Assembly: GCA_018343915.1 (NCBI GenBank)
Contig: JABRWF010000002.1
Location: 4,526,001 to 4,590,000, forward strand
Direction: 5' to 3'
Origin: Agroathelia rolfsii
Taxonomy: Eukaryota; Basidiomycota; Agaricomycetes; Amylocorticiales; Amylocorticiaceae
Length of the DNA: 64,000 bases
Shown: positions 26,001-37,605 of the stretch, piece by piece
Layout: each line of letters starts with the position of its first letter
Position numbering within the stretch: the first letter of the stretch is position 1
The notes under the pieces: model-generated
The model's input: only the letters and a program-made list of their open reading frames with translations
The model's database searches: none
What the model was told of the DNA's origin: nothing
Position numbers and translations under genes: made by a program

Positions 26001-28193
26001 GTCTCCCGGACCGATTTTTGTCAATCAGGTAGTCACCAAATGAGGCATGAAGCGTTGTAACTTCCCCGTCGTTCGAGAACGGCACTACGATCAAGGAGTG
26101 AAGCTGATCTACAGCGCTCTGAAAACGCCCGGTATCTGTCCCTATAAACGCCGCCAACGTAGACAGTGAGAATATTTCTCGTACATATATTAGCACAGTC
26201 AAGCATTTGCGAATGGTCGCAATGATGTGCGAGGCGACATTCTTTGGGTCCGTTGCCTGGTCCAAAATGAGCATGTACATCTCGTCCATCTTCGTTGCTA
26301 ACGGCTGGTCATCACGACCCGCTGCTTCGATTACTCTGTTTAGGCTGTCGTAAGGATCGCACTGTATATAATTGCAAGCGGTAAAGGCGTAGATGAATAG
26401 TTTATCTGCACGAATTACGAGCTTTTCGGTCTCCTCCTGGGGCGGCCATTCCGTCGGAAGCTTGTGTTTAGGGTCCTTTTTGATCCTTTCAAGGCGATCC
26501 ATGACGTATAGACGTATGTCAGCTCGCACAATGCTTTCTTCGATGTTCTGAAGATGGAATGTGGCATGCTCTGAAGCATGAGATAGGTCAATAAACCGCG
26601 ATCGAATGTGACTTTCCGGTCGGCTCGTGACAAAGAACTTCAATGGCATGTCTGCCTCGGCTGCCTGCTCAAGTATTGCCTGTAGCAGCTTTGCTGTGTC
26701 ATCCGCTCGTGATCCTTCGTCAAGGGCATCAATAACGACGACTAGTGGCTTTAGAAAATGCGATTGTTGACAGGGTTCAATGATGAGTTCCTTTAGCTGC
26801 CTCTCTACTGTAGCATCCACGATGTCCAAGCCCTTCCTGAGACGCTCCACTAGCTTTGCCTTATAGCTCTTGTTGAGGAGAGCGAGTTGCCACGCCAGCG
26901 TAGGTATTATCCGTTGTATATCCTGCTCCCCTGCGGTTGCGCGTCGTGAACAAAAGAAGCTCCCGCCGAGCAAGCGACCGGGAGACGCTTTCAAAAGATT
27001 GTCGCAGATCGTGCGTGCGATGGCCGACTTGCCTGTCCCAGCCATGCCACTAAGCCAGTACACTCGCGGACCCGAGCTTTTGGTGCACCAGCCCATGATT
27101 TCAGCAATTACAGAGCATCGCGTGCCGTACAGACACAAATCCCCTCGCTGTGAGGTATAGCTAGCTACCTTTACATGATTCAGCTGGACGAGGAGACCGC
27201 TGTCCTCTGAGGTTTACCTGTTAGCCATACTTGTAAAATCGTGGTGCAGAGCAAATTACCTAAATTGTCAAGTTTCTGTTAAGGAGAAGTGAGCTCCTAT
27301 TCACCCGAGGCCGTAAAGAATACTCCTTACCTCATCTATTTTGTTCAGTTGTCCTTCGGCTTCAAGCGTGGTATCCAGCTTTATAAATGTTAGATAATAT
27401 GTGTCGTATACCAAGGATGGGATACTCACTGCGAATAGGTCGATGGCCCATGACAATGACCCCAAGAGCTCCACCACGTTCTTGCTGTCCTCCGAGGCAG
27501 TGAAAACCCTCTTGAAGCGCGGACGCGACATTTGAGCTTCGATCGATTTTGTCACCGATCCTATCCAACTATGCAAGAACGGGTTATCATCTAGTGGAAT
27601 TTCTTTACAAGGCGAGTTATAGCCATACTCACTCCGAGAGTGCCTGTAGTCGTTCTTCGACGTGCTTTGGCGCCGTTGAGTGTCGGTGACGCTCTAAGAG
27701 TAGTTGTAGCGCCATCAGCTTGTGTAATATATGAGAGAGGTCGTCCTGGACATCTGCCGTCATCTTGAAATGGATCAGCTAGCTGGTAAGATATCAAGTT
27801 GACCCTATGACTGCTTACCTCGCATTGTTCCAAGACTTCAAGTAATACCGTCAAGGCAATCTTGAGGTGTGGAATCGCGTCTGATGCTTCTTTGACTGTA
27901 TTCAGCACTCGTTTAAAGATTGGCCAGGTTACTTTCACCGCATTCGCCACCAGCCCATCCTCAGACTCGTGATGCAGTGGTGATAGCACCCTAGAGAAGG
28001 GCTGTCTCTGGGATGGATTCGGATCGCTGGCTACGGTTACGCTTGATACAGCTGGGGATGATTGATATATATCTTTCGACCCGTTTTCATCATTCGCAAG
28101 GTCGGCCGCTGGCTCGTTTGGAGATTTCTTATTCTTCGACTTCCGCAACTTTGGCCAACCAAGTGAAAAATGAAAACGTTTTTTGTCAGGCAT
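23043..28193 (-). CDS. fungal NLR-like STAND protein: helical N-term, NACHT, 15 WD40 repeats
   Basis: Seven exons (28193-27819, 27763-27633, 27568-27430, 27378-27331, 27275-27260, 27164-25666, 25607-23043) total 4773 nt, giving 1590 aa. Residues 1-235 are helical with a basic, disordered start. The NACHT domain has Walker A GMAGTGKS (about 276-283), Walker B VVVIDALDE (about 378-386) and the TSRPE sensor (about 416-420). Residues about 811-1472 are 15 WD40 repeats with near-identical DNA. A ~118-aa tail (GWIKGPNGELFIWIP, later DWESCN) is typical of basidiomycete NACHT-WD proteins. Such NLR-like proteins, for example Podospora HET-E, sense non-self or heterokaryon incompatibility cues and can trigger cell death; WD repeats are the sensor. 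All phases agree. Splicing to the 16-nt exon 5 is inferred from frame, as is the acceptor at 27568. Confidence 0.88.
23399..25385 (-). repeat. WD40 tandem array, 129-bp units (three of 144 bp)
   Basis: Fifteen tandem units encode SVAYSPDGNRIVSGS...DNTVRVWDAHTGQ. Most units are 129 bp; blades 4, 7 and 14 carry a 15-bp insertion giving GGFGRS or GGFGLS. Outside a few codons the units are almost identical at DNA level, including third positions. Variation concentrates at the two residues after GHT (SS, RP, SY, NS, SW, GS), the residue after the following Val (N, L, R, Y), the residue before DN (D, N, L) and Leu/Pro after TGQ. The last unit is degenerate (VQVLDAYTNHP). Confidence 0.92.
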
Positions 28194-28893
28194 TTCTAGA
28201 TGAGCGTAGAGAGTTGTTCAGAGTAGTGGTGGATGCAGAATGGTGTTTGCTGTGTGAGGGTATAAATATATAGTCTGTATCCATAAATTATAATTATTCG
28301 TAAATGTTTCTCAGTAATCAGGGGTAGGCGCTGTTAGCATGCCTCAAACATGCTTATGATTGAGAAGACATCAGATTGAATTGACGTATACATAGTACAA
28401 GGTCGTAATGAACGCCGTCGTTCCGAGGACTCCATAGACCCTAAGCATGCATCTTGCGCAAGGCGATGGGTGTGCAGAGTCATTATGCATTTGCAATCAT
28501 GGCCCAGGTTATGAGATGCATCAGAGTCTGCGCTAGTAAAGTTTTGGGGTCCGGTGAAATTGCTCTTGATTGCGTTGCCGACACGGGTCAGAAGCGAATC
28601 AGGCCCTTCGTCGATAACAATGTACAGTCTGCTGACCCTAGGACAACGATAGCTAAACGCGCACCACATTGCTATCCTCAGATAAGCTTGTCAAACATAA
28701 CCTAACTATTTTATCAATGCCTTGATAGATCACTCTCTCCTTAGGTCACTTGACAACAATTGGCCTATTGATAGTAGTAGACGACTTGGTAGGCAGGCAT
28801 TGGCATGCGTGCAGCGGCGTGCTCTTAATACACCAAACACCTCGCCTGATTCGCGCGTCGATACACTAATCATTATACGACTTCGAACCAAAA
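28194..28893. promoter_or_regulatory. shared divergent intergenic region (NLR / ammonia-lyase-like)
   Basis: A 700-bp gap separates the divergent starts of the NLR gene (minus) and the diaminopropionate ammonia-lyase-like gene (plus), so it must hold both promoters. A TATAAATATATA-like stretch (28261-28271) lies about 70 bp upstream of the NLR ATG. A 111-codon minus frame inside the gap resembles nothing I know and is not called. Confidence 0.45.
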
Positions 28894-30117
28894 ATGACTT
28901 ATTACGAAAACCCCTTTGCCCAATCCTGGATTTTGAACCCGGAAATAAAATTCACTCCGAATCAGGACATCATTTCAGATCATGGAGCAACACGACTCGG
29001 AATCAGCCCACTCCAGTTCCACAGTCGCGTCTTACCAGACTACGCCCCAACCCCTCTCGTACGCCTCGATGATACGATAACCCGGGAGCTGGGCGTATCC
29101 GCCGTCTACCTCAAGGACGAATCTTCCCGACTTGGCCTGCCCGCGTTCAAGATTCTCGGTGCATCATGGGCCATCTTCCTCGCTCTATGCGAGCGCTTCG
29201 ATCTACCCGCAAGTACGACAACATTGCAAGATATCCGAGACACTGCCGCTAGGATGATGTCAGACGGTCCAATGGTGTTGTATGCTGCGACGGATGGGAA
29301 TCACGGTCGTGCAGTGGCGCGCATGGCTGCCTTAACCGGATGCCGAGCCTATATAGTCATCCCTCGAGGTGTGAGCGATCATTCGCAGGCGTTGATCCAG
29401 TCCGAGCCTGGGACGGTTGTAGTACGCCGCGACGGCGATTACGATGATGCAGTCAAGCTCGCCGCGACTGAGGCATCATCATTATCATCATCGTCATCTA
29501 GGTCTAACTCGCTCTTGGTGCAGGATACGTCGTGGGAGGGATATGAAGACATCCCCGCTAGGATAGTGGAGGGTTACACGACACTCTTTGCAGAGATCGA
29601 TGAGCAACTCTCCAACGAGAGACAAAACGCGCTGATGATCCCTACGCACGTCATCGTACCCGTCGGCGTCGGCTCGCTTGCCCATGCCGCCGTCCAGCAT
29701 TATCGCTCCCCAGTCTACCGCGCTACTAGGCCGGCCCCTTCAATTGTTACAGTCGAACCTGAGACCGCCCCATGCTTGCTCACAAGCTTGAAGGCTAGAA
29801 GACCGACCACGATCCAGACAGGAGACACAGTCATGGCAGGTCTCAACTGCGGTACGGTTTCTTGTCTAGCATGGCCGGACCTCCTCGCAGGAGTGGACGT
29901 GGCGCTGGCAGTGTCGGACGAGGAGGCGATTCGTGGGGTGCATGATCTAGCGAGGCTTGGGGTGTCGTCTGGACCGTGTGGAAGTGCGGCGCTGGCTGCT
30001 GTTCGCAAGCTCGTCAAGCTGGAGAGGGATGGTGGTGGACATAAGCCTAGGTTTACACCCGAGTCGATTGTAGTGCTTATTAGCTCGGAAGGGAGTCAGA
30101 CATATCTAGAACATTAA
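28894..30117 (+). CDS. PLP-dependent lyase, diaminopropionate ammonia-lyase-like
   Basis: A single-exon 407-aa protein of the tryptophan-synthase-beta fold (PLP fold type II). The stretch YLKDESSRLGLPAFKILGA places the PLP lysine at about K86. ATDGNHGRA (132-140) is the asparagine loop that holds the cofactor ring, GVGSLA (258-263) is the glycine-rich phosphate loop, and a C-terminal SEGS motif is present. Length and motif order match diaminopropionate ammonia-lyase, which turns 2,3-diaminopropionate into pyruvate and ammonia; related serine/threonine dehydratases are the main alternative. Start: the ATG opens the conserved N-terminal block (WILNPEIKF). A serine-rich insertion (about 194-206) is encoded by TCA/TCG repeats. 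It is divergent from the NLR gene; no functional link is evident. Confidence 0.85.
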   Translation: MTYYENPFAQSWILNPEIKFTPNQDIISDHGATRLGISPLQFHSRVLPDYAPTPLVRLDDTITRELGVSAVYLKDESSRLGLPAFKILGASWAIFLALCERFDLPASTTTLQDIRDTAARMMSDGPMVLYAATDGNHGRAVARMAALTGCRAYIVIPRGVSDHSQALIQSEPGTVVVRRDGDYDDAVKLAATEASSLSSSSSRSNSLLVQDTSWEGYEDIPARIVEGYTTLFAEIDEQLSNERQNALMIPTHVIVPVGVGSLAHAAVQHYRSPVYRATRPAPSIVTVEPETAPCLLTSLKARRPTTIQTGDTVMAGLNCGTVSCLAWPDLLAGVDVALAVSDEEAIRGVHDLARLGVSSGPCGSAALAAVRKLVKLERDGGGHKPRFTPESIVVLISSEGSQTYLEH

Positions 30118-30211
30118 CTACAAGGCATACTGTGCAAAAAAGTTCATTATTTCGAGCGTATATTATTATGAACAAGTAATACTAGACGAGGTCAGCCTGA
30201 CTATCTAAGAG

Positions 30212-30960
30212 CTATATCCATGTAAGCTTCAGCCTACGCTGTCCAAGTCGAAGGCGTACCTGCTCAGCCTTGAATTCCGCTACGCCCGGGTTGCCTTCAT
30301 TTACCACCTCTATTTGGCTGATAAGACTCAGTATCCGACTGGCGTTACGAACTTTGCTCCAGAAAGCTTTTTCCACTTCCAAATCCCATGCATACCTCCT
30401 TGATTTTGTGGGGGAATCAGCTATTTGCCAGCCATATCCTCCTGAGAAATGAAAGTAATAAGCACAAATGTATCAAAGCAAGGAGAAAGATCATGTCAAC
30501 CACACACATTGCCGACAATCTCTCTAAACGAGCGCTTCGACTACATGATTTCATCGTCCTGTCTGCTCGTAAAAGAATTGCAAGCGATCTTGAGAGCAGC
30601 AAAAACAAGATAATACATAGCTTTTGCAGCCGTCTCTTGAGCCAATCCATCTTGCTTCGTCAGTTGCTGAGCGGGCGATGGGTGCATACGATGCGACCAG
30701 ACTCATGTTCCAGGTTTGACTTAGCCTTAGGTGAAGTTGATGTCGAGGGAGTTAGTGGGTGCCTTCCAGGTAACTTGGCAGAAGCAGGGGATGGAGTATT
30801 CTTCCGCACCCTTTTGCGCCTTCGTTTTGGATATACGCATACTAGGGGAACTCAACCAAGAAGAAGATCGTTACTCTCAAACTCGGTCTCGGATCCTGTC
30901 GCGCCTTCACCAAATTTAGACGCGATTTTTCTAATATTGGCTCTAATAGGATGGAGACAA
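30212..30960 (-). pseudogene. unrecognised, probably eroded gene (minus strand)
   Basis: I do not recognise the family. The clearest part is a last exon, 30441-30212, preceded by an acceptor CTCAG and encoding YGWQIADSPTKSRRYAWDLE followed by a long amphipathic, charged helix ending LRLGQRRLKLTWI-stop. A donor at 30500 joins it in frame to an upstream segment encoding AQETAAKAMYYLVFAALK and SKRSFREIVGN. That segment is broken by a TAG between DDEIM and SKRSF. Further upstream the frame is basic and Ser/Pro-rich (PKRRRKRVRK) and interrupted again. This pattern suits a decayed or mis-spliced gene; a genuine gene with unusual introns, or chance, cannot be excluded. Confidence 0.4.
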
Positions 30961-31956
30961 TGGGCTTAAGTTTGGTCCTGGTCGATCTTTGTCAAGCAAG
31001 AGGGGCCCCTCATCGTTATCGTCCTGCGCACGCATATAATATTCTTTTCAAACCTTTGACATCTTTTCGGGCACTGTAGCAATGCAAGAAAAGCTTGTTA
31101 GGAGAGATAAAAAAATGCTTTAACCAAATAAAATGGATTGAGAGAGGAAGTAAATGGGGCTGGCCTCCTTGTTTGTTTACTACATCGAATGTGTGACAAC
31201 AATAAGGGCACAGTAAGAGAGCCTATGAAAATTAACCAATACGCCCGCAAGGAAATCTTGACCTGTGGGATATGAGACTATAGCAGAGTTGTTGCTGAGT
31301 GGCAAGTAAATAGTATTGTCACGGTGTAATGTCGATGTGCCCTGAACGTCCTGAACACTCGCTCGCTGCCTTTTGCCGGTGGCTGTGTCCGAGTCATCTT
31401 CATCTCTCCCTTCGTCATTGCGTCATCAATTATTCGTCTTTCTCCGTTCAGGTGGCTTAATCCGCGGCAGGCGCCATTTTTTGATTCCTTCTTTGCCTGT
31501 TGGTCTCATCCCTTGTACCAGAAACTTGCTTTGGATCTATATTCTCAAATTGATTGATCTCGGTTGTCTGCTTACTCACGTTCAAATTTATCAACAAATG
31601 TCCGACTCGACTCCATCACTGCTAGCTGCCATTTCAAACTCAAGTCTTGTCTGTTATTTTTCGGACACATAGAAATACTGCATGAACAAGGCACTTAGCC
31701 TACCTGATGTTTCGTCAAACCCTTGCCCTGGCTTCGGACTGAAGAAATATCCACCAGCCTCGTATCATTTTTTTTCCTGCAGATTATTCAACCTCGTGAA
31801 GCTTTTATCTACCAATGGTGCATTGTACAGCTATGATGAGACTACGCTACTTGATATTAGAATTTTCAAGACGCAAGCCTAGTATCGTCCGTATTTACGA
31901 TTCAAGTCCATGCCGTAATACGAACCCGTCTTCTCTTCTTTCTCATCCTTTTCTTT
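30961..31956. other. intergenic, no gene seen
   Basis: About 1 kb between the eroded gene and the 3' end of the secreted-protein gene. A 99-codon plus frame (31373-31672) has no recognisable feature. Confidence 0.45.
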
Positions 31957-32469
31957 TCAGTTGATGACGTTCAGGGTAATGTTGTGCAACTCAAAGAGAG
32001 GAACATAGCTGGCCTAAAAATGCAACGAAACATTATTACCATTCTCTCTCTCTCTCTCAAAAAAAAAGACAAGCATCTAACGTACCCCAACGAGTGAAAA
32101 GTGCGCCAGGTTCAACTGACTGATGCCCACCGGCGAATCTGCTGGTACATAGACCGTGAAGTTTTGGTGTGGCGGCAGCCAGTACTCGGACGAGTACTGT
32201 GGGTTAAAAGGCCCTTGGTACAACACCTGGCCCATGGACTCAGATGGAGGCAGGCAAGTGGAGTCGTCGCCCGAACAGGAGTATATGCCGAGTACGGCGA
32301 TGAGCTCGGTTGAGCCTGTGATCGAGTTAGGCTGGTCGACGCGGACGGTGATATTGGTGCCGCGCTGGACGGTCGAGCCGTCGGCAGGGTAGCCGATGCT
32401 AGTGCTCTGAGCCAGGGCTGTAGCAGCAAAGACGACAGAGGAGAGGAGAGTGGTCACAGAGAATTTCAT
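31957..32469 (-). CDS. small secreted protein, basidiomycete type
   Basis: Two exons, 32469-32086 and 32013-31957, with a 72-nt GT-AG intron, encode 146 aa. Residues 1-21 (MKFSVTTLLSSVVFAATALAQ) are a signal peptide with a likely cleavage after ALAQ. The mature part has a beta-rich look with IGYPADGSTVQRG, one cysteine pair around the acidic loop (CSGDDSTC), an N-glycosylation sequon in QNFTV and another in the tail (HNIT). The pattern of NFTV-P followed by LNLAHFSLVGAS recurs in many small secreted basidiomycete proteins of unknown role. Intron removal replaces VR-stop with ASYVPLFELHN, extending the conserved tail, which supports the splice. No membrane anchor is seen. Possible wall-associated or effector-like protein; function unknown. 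Confidence 0.82.
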
Positions 32470-33639
32470 GATGATGATTAGTAGGTGCGGTTTGGGGAAA
32501 TAGTGTATGGTGGATGTAGTATGTGCCTTTGGGTTGTTTCACTCGTGGAAGAGCTGGATATCTGACTTGTGGGATGGGGAGCTACTCAAATGCGATAATG
32601 TCGTCCATTTATACCTTTGCTTGAAATGACGGAAATGATTGCCCGGCCATTGCTCATGTCCAAAATCTGAAATGACGCAGTGCCTAGTTGTTTGCCGTCC
32701 TTTTTGTATTGGCTATCCCTTGATGAACTGCAACTCAGTAGGCAAATCGATTGAGGCGGAATAAGGCGTAGGTCTTCCGCAATTACATCATTTTGCTGGT
32801 CTGAGCTTTTTTTGGATCTCTCAGGTGGGCGTCTACATCCGTCTGAAATTACGGCATTGTTCTCAAATACAGATTCTTGATGCAGTGCTTGAGCCTAAGG
32901 GTGTTTGTGTTCACCAGAGGAAACTTTTCATTGGATAAATGACTTTCATCCAGGTGCATTGAGTAGCATTCTGCATCAAAACAACCATAGTTGTCTAGGG
33001 AATATCATCTATACGCATATACATGGATACACAATACTAAGTAGGGCTGGGGCAGATTATTGCACTGACCACATGCGCATATATTATTTACCCAAAGTTC
33101 AGTACTGAAAATCAACGATGATCCGTCTACAAGCGGCATTGCGTCTAAGAATCATAAAATAGAAGTAAAATAGTAAAATGGCAACAGAGATTCGGACGAG
33201 AACGCGATCTTCCCGCTTAAATTCGTCTACAGCCCCAAAAACCGGCCAGTTTACGCCTACTGTCGAGTTTGCCATTTATGCCACTGCTGGCCATCCATCA
33301 GCAGTAGCAACATACCGACTCCCGCCGATATACCTGGCTTGGAGATAGCACAAGTAATCGACTAGCTATGTAGTTACACTAGAACTCATTGTGAAAGAGC
33401 CAAATAAAGATGAAGTCGGTGGCGAGGACCTGAATGTAGGCCTAGGCTTCTGACGGTTACATATTATAGTATTACTTGTGCCCCGCACCGACCTAATAGT
33501 CATGAGGTTTATAGAGACCAAACCTCAATACAGCTTCTCATCAGGCATAGCCAAATTTCTTGGTGTACATGAAAAAAGTAACTGGTGGTTTTTTAAATCC
33601 ATTTATTTATAGTGGCAGTATCAGGCCTGTAAAGGCCAA
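32470..33639. other. promoter side of secreted-protein gene, boundary to transposon stack
   Basis: Contains the upstream region of the secreted-protein gene. No further gene is seen. From about 33560 the DNA becomes AT-rich; the copia LTR begins at 33640. Confidence 0.45.
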
Positions 33640-35125
33640 TGTTGCCACTTCTAAAGTGTGTAAGCATAATATACATAAGGGTCCAGTGTATCGTGAGGAT
33701 AATAGGAATCATAGTTTGAGTATGAAAATTCGAGTGCCCTGTGATGGGATGAGTCCGGAGATATAAAATTAATATGGGAATAGGTGAGGAGGGTAGATTG
33801 CATAGAGAGAAGGGAAGAATCAAAGGAGGAGAAAGAAAGAAAAAAGGGAAACAAGGAGAAACTAATGAACAGTGCCAGTCCTAAGACTGGCAGTGCATGC
33901 ATCTGGCCACCACTACACTGTACACTACATTACATAGTGTACTACCACTACTGTACTTATGTACTACACACTATTGTACACACTAGCTAATATGTTCTAT
34001 GTATTAGACTTACTTGGGTAGGGGTGGTAAGCAGTAAGGCTTAGGTGTGTGTGTGGGTGCAATGTAGTGGTAGTGGTTCAGGTATAAAAACCGTTATCAT
34101 TAAAGTATGTTACTAACTTATATATATAGTCTACTTTAATCTCCTACTGAATATTGGAGCTCCGCTCCAATTTCCCTTGTCACGCCTTGTCACAATCATA
34201 GTTATACCATACTATAGACACTATAGTATTTAATCATATCTACCAAGCATATATTCAGGTTTACCAAGCATATACCCAGGTTTATTCAGCATAAACTCAA
34301 GATAACCATGAAATCACTCAAGTATTTATTATTATTATTATCAAGCTACAAATCATGTTGTAGAGGCTATTATACATAATATATCCATAGTATATTATCT
34401 ATAAATCATAGTATATCATAGTAAACCATAGTTTATCATTTGGTCAAAGCTTAATTCTAAGCCCAAGGCTTAGAAACAGGTATATTATTATTTCTACTCC
34501 TTTTCACTATCATGCTAGCTGTGATATGTCATGTGTCACATCACATAAAAGAGCGTAACTTTGCATTCCCCATCTTCAGGCACTATCACAGTTATACAGG
34601 AACTGCTATATATCATGATAATCATTAGAATAATTAAGGAAGAATATAGGAATGATATTGGATCATTTGGTAAGGATTAGTAACTAGAAAAGCATACCAA
34701 AGTAGGAGAATAATAGTATACAATTATGTATTTAAGTTACTAAGGTCTAAGAGATGTTCCCCATCTCACAGACCTCTTTTATTAATTCTATCATTATTTT
34801 CTTACTGTCTAAAGCCTCCTCCAAGTCCTTGCTAGCCTCAAATAATATTTGCTAAGTGTTTCTATTGTCCTTACAAGTCTAAGTAGTATTAGGTGTTAAC
34901 CCCTTACTATTTAGACTCCTCCTATTATATTCCATTATTCTAAGACCATAGTTACTATAGCCATTGTATTCCTAAGTTAGGGATAGTATTAGTTACACTT
35001 CTAAGCGTCCATTATACCACTTTCTTTATATCAAGTTACAGTCATAGTCATAGATACATTTTATAGTTATAGACCTATGACATGCCTTTGGCACAGCTGC
35101 TAGGGCATTCCGTATAGTCGCAACA
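33640..35125 (-). repeat. 3' LTR of copia element F (contains solo LTR D1)
   Basis: Inverted termini TGTTGC at 33640 and GCAACA at 35125 bound the LTR. A polypurine tract (minus CAAAGGGGAG, plus 35126-35135) sits directly inside it, as expected beside a 3' LTR. Without the D1 insertion it is about 590 bp, normal for copia. A TATATATATAAG box occurs on the minus strand near 34120. The left boundary is inferred from the inverted ends. Confidence 0.65.
34188..35082. mobile_element. solo LTR D1 (unclassified LTR family D)
   Basis: An 895-bp sequence runs from TGTCACA to TATGACA, flanked by CGCCT (34183-34187) and TGCCT (35083-35087), a 5-bp duplication with one transition. It matches the second copy at 50547-51418 along its length, for example the AAGCATATATTCAGGTTTACC region. 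Without internal DNA, the superfamily is unknown. Confidence 0.75.
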
Positions 35126-35148
35126 CTCCCCTTTGTTCCATGCAGTCT

Positions 35149-35647
35149 CTATTGTTTGACGCGCTGGGATACCTTGTGCCAAAGAGTTGGCTCTAAGAGT
35201 TTAAGTCCAGTAAGGAGCCGGCACTTGTGGAAGTTGTTGAATGCCAGGTTCTTTGTAAATATATTGGCGGGGTTAAGGTCCTCTTCTATAAAGAAGATTG
35301 CAACCCTTCCATCTTCAATGCAGCTTCTGATGTGATGGTATCTTGTATTGATGTATTTCAACTTCTGATTAGTTACATCATTTGCTACTAAGAAATTGGC
35401 ACCTATATTGTCACAGCACACTGGCATTGGAAGCAGCATAGGTAGCTTGAGTTTGGAAAGAATGTTCTGAATCCACAGTGCTTGCTTGGCACAATCTAAC
35501 ACAGCCATATATTTGGCTTCAGTCGAAGAAAGTACAACTGTATATTGTGCATATGACTTCTATGAGAAGATTCCATTAGCCAGTATAAACATGTTGCCAG
35601 TAATAGAGCAACGGTTGTTAGGGTCACCAGTATAGTCGAAGTCCAAA
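35149..35647 (-). pseudogene. copia F: RNase H and pol C-terminus
   Basis: Reads DFDYTGDPNNRCS then LSSTEAKYMAVLDCAKQALW, the classic copia RNase H end, followed by CDNIGANFLVANDV and a terminal DLNPANIFTKNL block. In-frame stops occur before the STEAKY part. The upstream half of the domain lies at 43829-44406, separated by element B. Confidence 0.85.
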
Positions 35648-37605
35648 TGTCAAGAGCACACCTGTCTCTTGTCACCAAAACTTAATCAGAGCCTACATAA
35701 ACCTCTCTAAGGTGCAAGGTAGCCAATAATGGCTGTTTTACAACTCCCAAGGCCTAGGATGCGTGGGTGTACACTCCTTGTGCACTGTCTTAGCTGTTGC
35801 TCACTCAGGAGCTTGCAGATCACCAAGTGTTACTCTAAGTCTACAAGACTTTCACATAAGGTCTACCGTTGAGGTACCTAAGGCTTTTGTGTCTGCCAAT
35901 AAGTATGCAGGGTATCTTAACCACGATAAACGCAGGGCACAGTGCCTTTGTTTACTTAGAGTATAAAGCTTGGAAATTTGTGTTTGATGCTAATGTAAAT
36001 AGTCATCCAGAGGGCTGGACCTGTCTTATGTACGCTCACAGAGGTAGCACTATTGAAAGATTGAATATTTACAAGCTTCATATCTTTCCAATAATTCCAA
36101 TGAATACTTCAAATAATCATCTAACATCATATCATACATGATTATTTATTTCATGATTTTACAACCATTCATTGTTGAGATATTAACAATTCTTTACATG
36201 CATATATTCATTGAAATAATATGCATATATTCTTTTATTTAATATTTTCAATATTTCATTATATCTAATCTTATCAGAGATAAGATTATCATATCTGAAG
36301 TCACTTGACTTTATCATTTATGAATATCTTTTCATAAATATTAAACAATTCCATTTAAATATTCATTTCTAAATAATTATTGTGAATATTACTAATTGAT
36401 TTTTCATGCCCTAGATCCTTGCTTATAAATCACCAAAATATTTACTAAGCAAATTCATAATATTAGTAATATTTATAAAATATTACTAATACAGATCTAA
36501 TAATAGGATATTGAGATCAATAGATATTTTCACTTACTAATACTATACAAATTACTTACTAAGCACACAGATTGCTTACCAAGCATATTATTCAGCAAAT
36601 AGGAATATTACTAAGCTGATTTATAAGCTGATTTGTAAGCAACCCTTCTTACTAAGCGGATTAGATAAGCACAGGATTGGCTTACTAATCTTATAGAAAT
36701 TAGAATATTTTGTATTATATAAGCACCAGCAAATTCGGCTGGAAATGACAAGTTATTTTACTTGAAAATAGTGAGTTAAATAGTCTACAAAACTAGCTCC
36801 TAGAGTACTAACTTCACCCCAGACTTACAAAGTCTACAAGACAAGACAACAAGCCTTTCCTAAAGGGAAACAAGTAGGTAGTCTCAAAGGGACACCGGCT
36901 ATAGTCTTATCTTAGGTGTAACAGAGTTACTAATCGCTTTCACAAATAGATTTTATTGCCTTTAAACCTATAACACCATAGACCATTAACTTTTCAAACA
37001 AGTAAGTTAGTTGTCTTTTAAATAGGTAACTAGTAGATTACAAGTAGTCTATATTACACCATTACCACTAACTTTTAACAAGCACTAAGTATGCCTCAAC
37101 TACAAGTAGCACAAAGCACACTTGTAACCTTCTGGCACAAAGCCTAAAGGATTTTGTAGGAAGAGAGAGAGAGAGAGATAGGGACTCTGAAGATAAAGGT
37201 TTTATTATATTAGTAATTACTTGATACAAAGCACTACTTGTGCTTACCTAAAGACAAAGAGAACAAATCTGGGGTCTTCAGGTAGAGGCCTTATAGAGTT
37301 ATATACTAATTCTACCTGGTCTGTACATGGGGTCCATGGTCTGTGCACAGTGGTGCTAAGTATGATGCGATATTGCACCATAGTGAGTCATAGCTTACAT
37401 AATATGTCACATGACTAGTAGTCATATAATGGCCAGTCACATGATGACTGATCACATGACTTGCTTAGTTATCAAAGTACTTATGTAATATCTGCTTATG
37501 TAATATACAAGTTATATATCAAAAAATAGAGAAAAATCAGAGAAAAATCGGAAAAATAATGAAAAATTCTAAATAAATTTATAATACAACAAACGACTTG
37601 TAATA
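35648..37605 (-). repeat. element B 3' LTR, with nested E1
   Basis: Starts TGTCAAGAGCACACC and ends CTTGTAATA. It contains the E1 insertion at 36051-37080. The polypurine tract on the minus strand (AAGAAGAGGG) lies just inside, at about 37608-37620. Confidence 0.82.
36051..37080. mobile_element. solo LTR E1 (unclassified LTR family E)
   Basis: A 1030-bp AT-rich insertion running from TATTGAAAG to TTTTAACA, flanked by perfect 5-bp duplications AGCAC (36046-36050 and 37081-37085). It interrupts the LTR of element B at a point that is continuous in the other LTR (43300-43310). A related copy, E2, lies at 44407-45301. Confidence 0.8.

Noticed and set aside
28334..28669. 111-codon minus-strand frame between the NLR and lyase-like genes
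   Set aside because: Not recognised and placed in a divergent promoter gap; no supporting intron or motif.
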